Source: Arcobacter sp. F2176
GTDB taxonomy: Bacteria > Campylobacterota > Campylobacteria > Campylobacterales > Arcobacteraceae
Direction of reading: 5' to 3'
Assembly (NCBI RefSeq): GCF_004116465.1
Contig: NZ_PDJV01000009.1
Span: forward strand, 1 to 64,000
DNA length: 64,000 nucleotides
The notes under the pieces are model-generated. The model was not told the DNA's origin, made no database searches, and saw only the letters and a program-made list of their open reading frames with translations. Within the stretch, counting starts at the first letter, position 1. Every line of letters starts with the position of its first letter. Positions 6,200 to 15,369 of this stretch are shown here, piece by piece. Position numbers and translations under genes: made by a program.

Positions 6200-8548
6200 A
6201 TGAAACTATTGAAAACTTCTTTAGTTGCCCCAAGTTTAGCTTTATTATTAAGTGTTAATCTTTTTGCTCAAGAGTCATACACTATAAAAAATAAAACATT
6301 AAAAGAGGCATTGGAAATTATATCAAAAAAATCCAATGTATCATATATCGCAAAAGATAAACTTTTGGAATCAAAAAAAACTTATAATATTGAAAATGTT
6401 GAAGGTTTAGACAATGCTTTAAATAAGTTATTAGAAGGTACCAACTTAGAAGCAGTTATTAACAATAATACAATTATTATAAAAAAAAATGAAATATCAT
6501 TTGATAAAAAAAATACAGAAAATTTAGGTGATGTCTCTATAACAGAAAGATTACATCAAAAAATGAATAATAAAAATTTTTCATTGGAGGCACAGTTAGG
6601 ATTGTTTGGAGATTCCAATATCAAAGATGTTCCTATGTCCGTAGTAACATTTACGAAAGATAGTATTAAAAATAATCAAGCAAGGCAGCTGAGTGATTTA
6701 ATTACTCAGGATTCTTCTGTAAGAAGTTCTGGAGCTTATGGTGATAATGCAGAATCTTTTTACTTAAGAGGGGTACCAATGGGTGATTGGAATCAAGGTG
6801 AATTTGCTTTTGATGGTGTGTATGGTGTTGCTCCAAATTATAAAGTACCAACAGATCTTTTTGATGCAGTAACAGTTATAAAAGGACCAGCTTCAGTTTT
6901 ATTTGGAATGTCTCCAAAAGGAAATACAGGAGGTGCAATAAATTTGGTTCCTAAACGAGCATATGAAGATTTAAATGAAATTGAATTACGTTATGCAAAT
7001 GATTCACAACTAGGAATTGCAACTGATATTGCTCGAAGATTTGGTAAGGATAATGAATTTGGAGTTAGAGTTAATTTAGCTTATGATAATGGAACAACTG
7101 CGATTGATAACTTAGAAAGAGAAACTTTAAACGGAGCTATTAGCCTTGATTATATTGGAAATAATTATACTACAAGCCTAGATTATATTTCTACTTCTGA
7201 AAATATCGATGCACCATTTAGAAGATTGTATATCTCTGATGGAGTAGATTTAGCACCTGCACCTGAGAATAATTTTAATCTAGCACAAGATTGGGAATAC
7301 TCAAATTCTAAAGAAAAGTTAGCCTTGTATAAATACGATTATTTCTTTGAAGATGATAGTCAGCTAGGTTTTTATATTGGAGGTGGAAAATCTAAGGTTG
7401 ATAGACTATTTCAAAAAGGTGCAGTTCTTCAAAATGATAAGGGAGATGTTCTTACTCGATTTAGTGGTGGAAAATTTGATGTTTCAAGATTGACTTATGG
7501 AATAAAAGGAAATACTTCTTTTAAAACAGGTGTTGTAAAGCATACTTTAAATTTGGATAGTTCAAATTATAGAGGGAAAGTTAAAACGAGAGTAAAAACT
7601 GATGCTATAAATTATGCTAGTAATATTTACAATCCTGCAAAGATATCTAAAGTTGATATTTCTTTGCCTGATGCAACTAGAACAGATACGATTTTAAAAT
7701 CATTTGCATTATCAGATACTCTTTCTAATCTAGATGAAGATATTTTATTTACTTTTGGAGGAAGATATCAAAATGTTGAATTGATAAATTATAATACTTC
7801 GGGAAATGAGATAAGTAATTATGATAATTCAAGAATTTCTCCCTTTTTTGGGATTGTTTATAAACCAATTGATAGTTTGAGCCTTTATGCAAATTATACA
7901 GAAGGTTTAAGTGCGGGACAAAATGCTCCCTCTGGTAGTGCAAATGAAGGTGAAGCATTAAAACCATACAAAACAACACAAGTAGAGTTTGGTGCAAAAT
8001 ACAGTTTAAACAATATAGATTATGCAATAGCACTTTTTGAAATGCAAAGAAATAAAGGTGAAGCAGGAAGGGATAATTTTTACAAAAGTACAATGAAACT
8101 TCTATCAAAAGGAGTTGAGCTTTCTGCTTTTGGTGAAATAACAAAAGGTGTAAGATTTTCTTCTGCTTTAACATATATGAAAACAGAAATTAAAAATACA
8201 GAAATCACTACTTATGCTACTACTAAAGTTGGTGGTTCTCCGAACTTATTGGGAAATATTGGATTAGATTTTGATATTCCATTTATTAATGGCTTGTCTT
8301 TTGGAAATTATTTAATTTATAGTGATGAGCAATACATAAGAGATGGTTCAAATATTAAATTGCCATCTTGGACAAGATGGGATGCAGGGCTAAAGTATAA
8401 AACTAAATATAATGGAAATGATTTAGTTTTAATGTTTAATATTGATAATGTAACAAATAAAGCATATTATGAAGGTGCTTCTCAATGGGGACATATCTCT
8501 CCTGGTGAACCAAGAATATTCTCCTTAAGCTTAAATTATAAATTTTAA
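6200..8548 (+). CDS. TonB-dependent siderophore receptor with N-terminal signalling domain
   Basis: 782 aa outer-membrane receptor. Signal peptide about 1-23 (ending NLFAQ). STN signalling domain about 25-100 (YTIKNKTLKEALEIISKKS), which contacts FecR in the periplasm. A possible TonB box near 108-115 (GDVSIT). Plug domain about 135-250 (LSDLITQD, FYLRGVPMGD, VIKGPASVLFG, GGAINLVPKR). A 22-strand-type beta barrel follows, ending YKF with the terminal Phe needed for outer-membrane insertion. AAGGAAAC precedes the ATG. Together with the sigma and FecR genes this is a transducing receptor of the FecA/FpvA type. The siderophore cannot be told from sequence. A strong hairpin follows. Confidence 0.95.
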   Translation: MKLLKTSLVAPSLALLLSVNLFAQESYTIKNKTLKEALEIISKKSNVSYIAKDKLLESKKTYNIENVEGLDNALNKLLEGTNLEAVINNNTIIIKKNEISFDKKNTENLGDVSITERLHQKMNNKNFSLEAQLGLFGDSNIKDVPMSVVTFTKDSIKNNQARQLSDLITQDSSVRSSGAYGDNAESFYLRGVPMGDWNQGEFAFDGVYGVAPNYKVPTDLFDAVTVIKGPASVLFGMSPKGNTGGAINLVPKRAYEDLNEIELRYANDSQLGIATDIARRFGKDNEFGVRVNLAYDNGTTAIDNLERETLNGAISLDYIGNNYTTSLDYISTSENIDAPFRRLYISDGVDLAPAPENNFNLAQDWEYSNSKEKLALYKYDYFFEDDSQLGFYIGGGKSKVDRLFQKGAVLQNDKGDVLTRFSGGKFDVSRLTYGIKGNTSFKTGVVKHTLNLDSSNYRGKVKTRVKTDAINYASNIYNPAKISKVDISLPDATRTDTILKSFALSDTLSNLDEDILFTFGGRYQNVELINYNTSGNEISNYDNSRISPFFGIVYKPIDSLSLYANYTEGLSAGQNAPSGSANEGEALKPYKTTQVEFGAKYSLNNIDYAIALFEMQRNKGEAGRDNFYKSTMKLLSKGVELSAFGEITKGVRFSSALTYMKTEIKNTEITTYATTKVGGSPNLLGNIGLDFDIPFINGLSFGNYLIYSDEQYIRDGSNIKLPSWTRWDAGLKYKTKYNGNDLVLMFNIDNVTNKAYYEGASQWGHISPGEPRIFSLSLNYKF

Positions 8549-8549
8549 A

Positions 8550-8578
8550 AATCACAAAACCATTTTGGTTTTGTGATT
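8550..8578 (+). terminator. Terminator after the receptor gene
   Basis: A 13-bp perfect stem: AATCACAAAACCA (8550-8562) with TGGTTTTGTGATT (8566-8578), loop TTT. It starts 2 nt after the stop codon. The sequence after it is only moderately T-rich. Confidence 0.8.
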
Positions 8579-8730
8579 CATCTCTCTATTTATTTCAAAT
8601 TTGAAGAACTTTCCTATGTAATAAATTAAATCTCACATTTATAAAAAATAATTATTGAAGACTGAATTTTATATTGATATAATTTTAATACAAAATATAA
8701 TATAAGTATTTAATTAAAAATGGGGCAGAT

Positions 8731-9333
8731 ATGAATCAACAAGAGTTATGGAATAAGAAATTTTCAAGGGATGGGTATTTATATGGAACTAATCCAAATC
8801 AATTTATTAAAAATAGTTATGTTAACTTCAAAAAAGATCAAACAGTCTTGTGCTTAGGAGAAGGAGAAGGTAGAAATGCAATTTTTCTGGCAAAAGAAGG
8901 TTTTGATGTTGAGGCAATAGATGCTTCAGATATCGGTTTAAATAAACTTTTTGAACAAAGCAAAATAGAAAATGTAGAGATAAAAACTGCTTGCATGGAT
9001 ATAAATGATTGGCAAGTGTCTAAAAAATATGGGGCTATACTATTTTCTTTTTTACATTTAAAAATAGATGAACTAAAAACTTTGATTAAGAAAATAGAAA
9101 CATCTTTAGAAAAAGATGGTTTTTTTGTATGTGAGGTTTTTTCAAAAAATCAAATTGAAAATAATAGCGGTGGACCAAAAGATTTAGAGTTACTTTATAG
9201 TATGCATGATTTTAAAGAGAACATAAAAGAATTAAAGATTCATAAATTAGAAGAAGTAATTACAAATTTAGAAGAAGGAACTGGTCACCAAGGTGAAGCT
9301 AGCGTGATAAGATTAATAGCACAAAAGTCCTAA
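8731..9333 (+). CDS. Class I SAM-dependent methyltransferase (TehB-like)
   Basis: 200 aa. A Rossmann-type methyltransferase with motif I VLCLGEGEGRNAIFLA (about 39-54), an acidic residue ending beta-2 (DVEAIDAS, about 59-66) and a motif IV region at GAILFSFLHL. The N-terminus ELWNKKFSRDGYLYGTNPNQF is typical of the tellurite-resistance TehB/SAM group often annotated near thiol methyltransferases. The substrate is unknown. It stands alone between the receptor terminator and metH, with TATAAT-like sequence upstream. GGGGCAG before the ATG may serve as the ribosome binding site. Confidence 0.85.
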   Translation: MNQQELWNKKFSRDGYLYGTNPNQFIKNSYVNFKKDQTVLCLGEGEGRNAIFLAKEGFDVEAIDASDIGLNKLFEQSKIENVEIKTACMDINDWQVSKKYGAILFSFLHLKIDELKTLIKKIETSLEKDGFFVCEVFSKNQIENNSGGPKDLELLYSMHDFKENIKELKIHKLEEVITNLEEGTGHQGEASVIRLIAQKS

Positions 9334-9413
9334 ATTTAACAGGGATTTAACAATTTTTTTAGTAGAGTAAAAACTTAAAAATGAATAGAAACTAATAAGA
9401 GATATCAAAAAAA

Positions 9414-12400
9414 ATGAAAAATAAAATAAATGAAATAATAAAAAATAAAGTATTGATTATTGATGGGGCCATGGGTACTCAACTTCAAGGTTCTGATATA
9501 AAAGCTGAAGCTTGGAAGTATGAAAATCAAGATTTAGAAGGTTGTAATGAACTTCTAAATGAAACAGCACCCGAAGTTTTAAAAGCAATTCATGATGCTT
9601 ATGCAAAAGCAGGGGCAAACTTAATATCAACAAATACATTTGGAACAATGCCTTGGGTACTAGATGAGTATGGAATTTCTTCTAAAGCTTATGAATTATC
9701 AAAATTAGGTGCCCAACTTGTAAAAAATTCTTGTATTAAGTATGAAACAGAAGATGAGCCTAGATTCTGTTTAGGTTCTATTGGGCCTGGAACTAAGCTT
9801 CCCTCATTGGGGCATATAAGATATGATGAGATGTATGAAGGGTATAAAGAAGTAGCAAATGGTCTGGCTGATGGTGGGTGTGATATATACTTACTTGAAA
9901 CTTGTCAAGATCCACTTCAAATAAAAGCAGCACTTCATGCCTTAACAGATACTCATCCAGAAATTCCTGTGATGGTATCTGTAACTATTGAGTTATCAGG
10001 AACTATGTTAATAGGAACTGATGCTATGACAATAGCTGCTATTTTGAATCCTTTTAATATTTTATCTTTGGGATTTAACTGTGGAACAGGACCAAAACAA
10101 GTTCACAAACATGTAAAAACATTAAGTGAAGTTTGTAAATTCCCAATTTCTGTTCATGCAAATGCAGGACTTCCTCAAAATAAAGGTGGAGTTTCATTTT
10201 ATCCAATGGGACCAGATGAGTTCACTGAACTACAAAATAGTTTTTTAGAAGTAAATGGAGTCTCATTTTTAGGTGGTTGTTGTGGAACAACTCCTGAACA
10301 TATAGAAGCCTTGGCTAATAAAGTCAGAGGCATAAAACCAAAAGCACCAAGTGGATTTTTGAAAGCTTCTTTAGCATCACTGTTTAATACAGTTCCATTA
10401 AAACAAGATCCAGCTCCTTTATTAATAGGGGAGCGAAGTAATGCAACTGGTTCAAAAGCTTTTAGGGATTTATTAAAAGATAATAACTACGAAGGAACAC
10501 TTTCTGTTGGACAACAACAAGTGCGAGCAGGTGCACATATTATTGATGTAAGTGTTGGATTTGCTGGACGAGATGAAACAGGAGATATGGATAAAGTGGT
10601 TGAACTTTATTCTCAAAAAGTTTCACTTCCTTTGATGCCAGATTCTACACAAATAAAAGCCTTAGAAGCAGCACTTAAACAAATAGGTGGAAGATGTATC
10701 ATCAACTCTGTAAATCTTGAAGATGGAGAAGAGAAGTTTGATGCAGTTTGTAAGTTAGCCAAAAAATTTGGTGCAGCACTTGTTTGTTTAGTTATTGATG
10801 AAGTTGGAATGGCTAAAACAAAAGAAGACAAAATCAGAATTGCGCAGAGAATTTATGATTTATGTGTAAATAGACATGGCTTTAATCCTGAAGATTTAGT
10901 ATTTGATATGCTTACATTTACTATTGGTTCGGGAGATGATGAGTATAGAACAGCTGGAATTGAAACTATGGAAGCAATTAGAGAATTTCAAATACTTCAT
11001 CCAGAAGTTGGAACCACTTTAGGTCTTTCAAATATCTCTTTTGGGCTTGATATAAAAGCTAGGGTTTATCTAAACTCTATCTATCTAGACCATTGTGTAA
11101 AAGCAGGGCTTACAAGTGCTATTGTAAATGTTAAACATATTTTGCCACTAAATAAAATCACAGAAGAAGATAGACTAGCTTGTGATAATTTGATTTTTAA
11201 TAATCAAGAAAATGGTGACCCTTTATTTAAATTTATTGATCACTTTTCAAATGTAGAAGCCCAAGAAGATCAAAGTGATGAAGAATATTTAAAAATGGAA
11301 CCAATAGATAAAGTTAAAAAACTTTTATTAGATGGTGACAAAGATAGACTTCTTCCTTTGGTTGATGAATTAAGACACACTATAAAACCAGAAATGATAG
11401 TAAATGAGTGGCTAATTGATGGAATGAAAATCATTGGAGAACTTTTTGGTTCTGGTCAAATGCAATTGCCATTTGTACTTCAAAGTGCAGAGACTATGAA
11501 AGCAACAGTAGATGCTCTTAATCCATATTTACCAAAAGAAGAGAAAGCTAGTGAAACGGTTCTTGTAATTGGAACAGTAAAAGGCGATGTTCATGATGTA
11601 GGTAAAAATTTAGTAGATATTATTTTAAGTAATAATGGATTTAAAGTAATAAATATAGGAATAAAAGCTGATATCAATGAATTTATAATAGCTGTTCAAA
11701 AGCATAAAGCACAAGCTATTGGAATGAGTGGATTACTTGTAAAATCAACTGCTGTAATGAAAGAAAATCTAGAAGAGCTTAAAAGACAAGGTATAGATAT
11801 ACCTGTACTTTTAGGTGGAGCAGCACTTACTAAATCTTTTGTAAATGAGTATTGTAGACCTTTATATGATGGACCGATTTTTTATTGTAGGGATGCTTTT
11901 GATGGTGTTGTTTCTATGCAAAGAATAGAATCAGGTGATTCATTTAATACAAAACTTGCAGCTGATTTGATAAAAGATGAAGATGATATTAAAAAAGAGA
12001 AAAAAGAGGTAATAATTCCTCCTTATGAAGAGATAGAATTACCTCCCAAAGCTGAATTTACCTTCCCTCCACTTTGGGGAAGGGTTACTCAAAGTCCTGC
12101 AATGTTAAATAAAGATTTGATTTTTTCTTGGATAAATCATAGAGTTTTATTTAGACAAAGATGGGGATATAAAAAAGGTGCTATGAAAGCAGATGAATTT
12201 TTAGCCCATGAAGAGAATGTAGTAAAGCCCTTATATGAAAAATACAAAGAAGAGTTTTTTGAAAAAGATATCTTTGACCCAATAGCTATTTATGGTTATT
12301 ATCCTTGTATTTCACATGATAATAAGCTTTATATTTTTGGAAATGAGTACGCTTTTAATAGTCTAAAAGAAGCACAAAATGTGCCACCACTTGAAAAAGC

Positions 12401-12887
12401 TATAAAAGTCTTTGAATTTCCAAGACAAACAAAAGCACCACATAGATGTATAGCTGATTTTTTTGCGAATGATAGATTAGATGTAGTTGCTTTTACACTT
12501 GCTAGTTCAGGATTAAAAATAACTTCGTATGAAAGTGAACTTTATCAAAATAGTGAGTTCTCAAAATATCATCAAGTCCATGGATTAGGAGTTGAACTTG
12601 CAGAAGCATTAGCTGAGGTAATTCATAAGCAAGTAAGACTTGACCTTGATATAGTACCAAAAGAGGGGCATACTTTGAATGATGTTCAAATGAAACAATA
12701 TGTAGGATGTAGATATTCTCCTGGATATGCAGCTTGTCCTGATTTAGAACAAAGTAGGGATATCTTTGATTTACTAAAACCAGAAGAGTTTGGAATAACA
12801 CTAAGTGAAACTTTCCAAATAGACCCAGAGCAAAGTACCTGCGCCATAGTAGTGCCGCACAACAAAGCCAACTATTATAACATTTAG
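9414..12887 (+). CDS. metH: Cobalamin-dependent methionine synthase
   Basis: 1157 aa. Transfers methyl from 5-methyltetrahydrofolate through cob(I)alamin to homocysteine, the last step of methionine synthesis. Domains: homocysteine binding (about 1-315) with zinc Cys at GFNCG (near 221) and GGCCGTTP (near 287); pterin binding (about 330-610, IGERSNATGSKAF); B12 cap (about 625-715); B12 binding (about 715-850) with the axial-His motif DVHDVGKN; and reactivation domain (about 870-1157, RYSPGYAACPD). Length is near that of the E. coli enzyme. No cobalamin riboswitch is evident in the 80 nt upstream. Cytoplasmic. Confidence 0.97.
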   Translation: MKNKINEIIKNKVLIIDGAMGTQLQGSDIKAEAWKYENQDLEGCNELLNETAPEVLKAIHDAYAKAGANLISTNTFGTMPWVLDEYGISSKAYELSKLGAQLVKNSCIKYETEDEPRFCLGSIGPGTKLPSLGHIRYDEMYEGYKEVANGLADGGCDIYLLETCQDPLQIKAALHALTDTHPEIPVMVSVTIELSGTMLIGTDAMTIAAILNPFNILSLGFNCGTGPKQVHKHVKTLSEVCKFPISVHANAGLPQNKGGVSFYPMGPDEFTELQNSFLEVNGVSFLGGCCGTTPEHIEALANKVRGIKPKAPSGFLKASLASLFNTVPLKQDPAPLLIGERSNATGSKAFRDLLKDNNYEGTLSVGQQQVRAGAHIIDVSVGFAGRDETGDMDKVVELYSQKVSLPLMPDSTQIKALEAALKQIGGRCIINSVNLEDGEEKFDAVCKLAKKFGAALVCLVIDEVGMAKTKEDKIRIAQRIYDLCVNRHGFNPEDLVFDMLTFTIGSGDDEYRTAGIETMEAIREFQILHPEVGTTLGLSNISFGLDIKARVYLNSIYLDHCVKAGLTSAIVNVKHILPLNKITEEDRLACDNLIFNNQENGDPLFKFIDHFSNVEAQEDQSDEEYLKMEPIDKVKKLLLDGDKDRLLPLVDELRHTIKPEMIVNEWLIDGMKIIGELFGSGQMQLPFVLQSAETMKATVDALNPYLPKEEKASETVLVIGTVKGDVHDVGKNLVDIILSNNGFKVINIGIKADINEFIIAVQKHKAQAIGMSGLLVKSTAVMKENLEELKRQGIDIPVLLGGAALTKSFVNEYCRPLYDGPIFYCRDAFDGVVSMQRIESGDSFNTKLAADLIKDEDDIKKEKKEVIIPPYEEIELPPKAEFTFPPLWGRVTQSPAMLNKDLIFSWINHRVLFRQRWGYKKGAMKADEFLAHEENVVKPLYEKYKEEFFEKDIFDPIAIYGYYPCISHDNKLYIFGNEYAFNSLKEAQNVPPLEKAIKVFEFPRQTKAPHRCIADFFANDRLDVVAFTLASSGLKITSYESELYQNSEFSKYHQVHGLGVELAEALAEVIHKQVRLDLDIVPKEGHTLNDVQMKQYVGCRYSPGYAACPDLEQSRDIFDLLKPEEFGITLSETFQIDPEQSTCAIVVPHNKANYYNI

Positions 12888-12933
12888 AAAGAAATAGCCA
12901 CTTTTTACACGTAAAGTTTTCCCCTATTTCTTT

Positions 12934-13007
12934 CTGCGTTGAAATTGTAAATTTATAAACTCACTTACTTATAGTAAGCTCCTTCATAAATTTACAACTT
13001 CGCCTTG
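12934..13007 (-). repeat. Dispersed nested palindromic repeat, copy 1
   Basis: Read on the minus strand: AAGGCGAAG, an outer stem TTGTAAATTTAT/ATAAATTTACAA (12986-12997/12945-12956), GGAGC, a small inner hairpin CTTAC/GTAAG (12974-12978/12964-12968), GTGA, and CAACGCAG at the end. The same order of motifs recurs at 28500-28568 and 30156-30230. Here it follows metH and may act as its terminator, together with the GAAAGAAATAG/CTATTTCTTTC inverted repeat that overlaps its start. Confidence 0.7.
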
Positions 13008-13098
13008 AATTAAACCAAAATTGACTATTTTAATCTTTAATTAAATAGGTCTCTTTTCGTTTTTTACGAAATTAAAATTAAATCAATATCGAGAATAT

Positions 13099-13950
13099 AT
13101 GAACAACAATAAAAAAGGTATTATAATTACCGCTTTGGGCGTTTTACTAATGAGTTTTGAATCTTTATTTATAAAACTAACTAGTATTTCACCTTTTACA
13201 TTTTCTTTTTATCTTGGAATATTTATGTTTATTTCAATGCTTTTATTACTAATAATAAAGCAAAGAGATATCATAAGAGAGGTCACCAAGACATCTTTTT
13301 ATATCTTTCTTTTATGTGGGATATTAATGGGGAGTGCAAATATTTTCTTTATTTGGGCAATAAAGAGTACAACTGCTGCAAATGTAGTTCTTATCATAGG
13401 AACAGGGGCTTTATTTACATCTTTTTTTGCGTATTTATTTTATAAAGAAAAAATAAGAATAAATGTTCTTATTGCATCTTTCTTTTTATTTATTGGCCTT
13501 TTTATTATCTTTAATGATAAGGTCGGTGCGGGTAATTTAAAAGGTAACCTTTTAGCTATTTTATGTACAATGACATTCTCTTTATCTTTTGTTTTAATGT
13601 CAAAATATACTAGAATAAATCGTGTAGCACTAACTGCAATCACAGGAATATCATTGGCCATAATAGCTTATTTTGCAAGTGACACAATTAGTATTGACTT
13701 TTATAATTTATTTGTAGTAGGCGTAATGGGATTAATTATAACTCCATTTTCAAGGGTTTTAATATTTAGTGGAACAAAATTTATAAATGCAAGTGAAGTA
13801 AGTCTTTTAATGATTATTGAAACAGTTATGGGACCTATTTGGGTGTGGATGGTTTTAAATGAAGTACCAAGTTCTTATACTTTTATTGGTGGAGCAATTA
13901 TACTTCTTACCCTAATAGTAAACTCAATCTATTTTATAAGAAAAAATTAA
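13099..13950 (+). CDS. EamA/DMT-family membrane transporter
   Basis: 283 aa with ten predicted transmembrane segments in two five-helix EamA repeats (about 5-135 and 145-280). Typical pieces are GVLLMSFESLFIKL at the start and the second-repeat end FIGGAIILLTLIVNSIYF. This superfamily exports metabolites, nucleotide sugars or amino acids; no substrate can be read from the sequence. It is flanked upstream by repeat copy 1 and downstream (62 nt) by a small protein gene on the same strand. Inner membrane. Confidence 0.88.
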   Translation: MNNNKKGIIITALGVLLMSFESLFIKLTSISPFTFSFYLGIFMFISMLLLLIIKQRDIIREVTKTSFYIFLLCGILMGSANIFFIWAIKSTTAANVVLIIGTGALFTSFFAYLFYKEKIRINVLIASFFLFIGLFIIFNDKVGAGNLKGNLLAILCTMTFSLSFVLMSKYTRINRVALTAITGISLAIIAYFASDTISIDFYNLFVVGVMGLIITPFSRVLIFSGTKFINASEVSLLMIIETVMGPIWVWMVLNEVPSSYTFIGGAIILLTLIVNSIYFIRKN

Positions 13951-14011
13951 CTTGATATAGTTTTGTTAATTTTTATAGGTTAAAATATAAAAAATAAATA
14001 GGAAACTAAAA

Positions 14012-14320
14012 GTGTTAACAAAAATAAAAGAAAAAACTACAGGTTTAGTAGATATAACAAAAGAGCAATTTGATAAATCTTTTGATTTTGCAAAAATACA
14101 AAGTGACAAAGTAAAAAATAAAATAGATTTAAAAATACAAGAGAAAGCACTTTTAAACTTAAAAGCTGAACTAGCTATGAGACATAAAACCTTTGAGGAT
14201 TATACCGATGAAGAGTTAGAGATAATGCTTTCAAATGAGAAAAGAAAAGTTGTAGATGATTTAAAAACAAAAACCTTGGTTGGCGCCTTAGCTATTTTAG
14301 GTTTAGACTTTTTGGTATAA
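14012..14320 (+). CDS. Small helical protein with hydrophobic C-terminus, unknown function
   Basis: 102 aa, GTG start with AGGAAA 6-11 nt upstream. Residues 1-85 are charged and mostly helical (many Lys/Glu/Asp, DYTDEELEIMLSNEKRKV). The last 15 residues (TLVGALAILGLDFLV) are hydrophobic and could be a membrane tail. It lies 3 nt upstream of a membrane protein gene, so the two probably form an operon and may act together. Family not recognised. Confidence 0.7.
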   Translation: MLTKIKEKTTGLVDITKEQFDKSFDFAKIQSDKVKNKIDLKIQEKALLNLKAELAMRHKTFEDYTDEELEIMLSNEKRKVVDDLKTKTLVGALAILGLDFLV

Positions 14321-14323
14321 GAT

Positions 14324-14725
14324 ATGTTTAGACAAGTTAAATCAGCCATTTTTTGGACGCTACTTTATAAGTTTAGAAGAAGATTTACTATTGTTGTTGT
14401 ATTACTCTCTATAGTTTTATTGTCACAATGGATTTATACAGATATAGTTGAGTATCTACAACTAACTAATCAATTACAATATCTTTCTTTTTTACTACCT
14501 ATTAAATGGGCAATTATTTTATTTAATATTGCCTTTTCTGCCTATTTGATTATTACAATTTTTAAACCTCAAAAAGAAGATAAAAAAAAGGCTGAAAAAA
14601 TCATAAAGGAACAAAGTAAAAAAAACAATGACAAAGAGATAAAAGAAAATGATTTAAGCCCAAAAGAAAAAGAGTTTTTAACAAAAAAACTAAGAAATAA
14701 ATCTGAAATATTAATGGATAGATAA
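14324..14725 (+). CDS. Two-helix membrane protein with charged tail, unknown function
   Basis: 133 aa. Two hydrophobic segments (about 22-42, FTIVVVLLSIVLLSQWIY, and 57-80, LLPIKWAIILFNIAFSAYLI) are followed by a highly charged Lys/Glu tail (about 84-130) that is probably cytoplasmic. It starts 3 nt after the preceding gene and its 3' end overlaps the convergent YjdF-like gene by 15 nt. Family not recognised. Confidence 0.7.
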   Translation: MFRQVKSAIFWTLLYKFRRRFTIVVVLLSIVLLSQWIYTDIVEYLQLTNQLQYLSFLLPIKWAIILFNIAFSAYLIITIFKPQKEDKKKAEKIIKEQSKKNNDKEIKENDLSPKEKEFLTKKLRNKSEILMDR

Positions 14726-15316
14726 TTTTAATCTATCCAACTGTTTATCATGATATTTACTAAGTAAAACTAAGGCTAGAATACTTCCTAAAAGAGCAAA
14801 GCCCATATCACTTTGAGTATCCCAAATGTATCCTTGTGTTCCTAAAAATGCGGTGGCATCTTCTCCACTAAATATTGCTACGAACCACTCTATTAGTTCA
14901 TAAAATGCTGAAAATGCTAGACAAAAGCAGATTATGAAGAAGTTTCTCCATTTTGGAAAAGTAATTATATTTTTTCTTATAAGTATTTCCCTTGCAATTA
15001 TTGCGGGAATAAAACCTTGGGCAAAATGTCCTACTTTGTCATAGTTATTTCTACTTTGATTTAGGACTTCTTTAATAGTATCAAATAAAGGAACTTCTGC
15101 ATAAGTATAGTGACCACCTACCATTAAAATAATACAATGAATAAGAATAAGAGTATAAGTAAGGGATATCAATTTAAAAGATTTGTATGTATAGGCAAGT
15201 ATTATAAATCCAATAATAGCTGGAAAGACCTCTAAAAACCAAGTAAATTGGTCTTTGGGATTAATTCCTGACCAAATTAAAATAGTAATAAAAATAATAA
15301 GCCATAAATATTTCAT
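14711..15316 (-). CDS. YjdF/DUF2238-family membrane protein
   Basis: 201 aa with about six transmembrane helices. Family features include YDKVGHFAQGFIPAIIAREIL and FYELIEWFVAIFSGEDATAFLGTQG, followed by DTQSDMGFALLG, which gives a line of conserved acidic and His residues within the membrane (DxxGHF, ELxEW, DTQxD). The biochemical role of this family is unknown. It is convergent with the preceding gene, sharing a 15-nt overlap in which a hairpin is embedded. Confidence 0.85.
   Translation of the reverse strand: MKYLWLIIFITILIWSGINPKDQFTWFLEVFPAIIGFIILAYTYKSFKLISLTYTLILIHCIILMVGGHYTYAEVPLFDTIKEVLNQSRNNYDKVGHFAQGFIPAIIAREILIRKNIITFPKWRNFFIICFCLAFSAFYELIEWFVAIFSGEDATAFLGTQGYIWDTQSDMGFALLGSILALVLLSKYHDKQLDRLKLSIH
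14715..14739. terminator. Bidirectional hairpin in convergent gene ends
   Basis: TGGATAGAT (14715-14723) pairs with ATCTATCCA (14731-14739), loop AATTTTA. It lies across the 3' overlap of two convergent genes and could stop transcription from both sides. There is no long T-run. Confidence 0.45.
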
Positions 15317-15369
15317 AAAATATTATATCAAATTAATATATCTATTTATGCTTTTGTATATAATTACAT

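Noticed and set aside
7749-8174. 141-codon minus-strand frame inside the receptor gene
   Set aside because: Shadow of the receptor coding sequence with unnatural His/Leu/Tyr composition; the receptor itself is certain.
9334-9413. Cobalamin riboswitch before metH
   Set aside because: Only 80 nt of A/T-rich sequence with no B12-box-like motif or adequate length.
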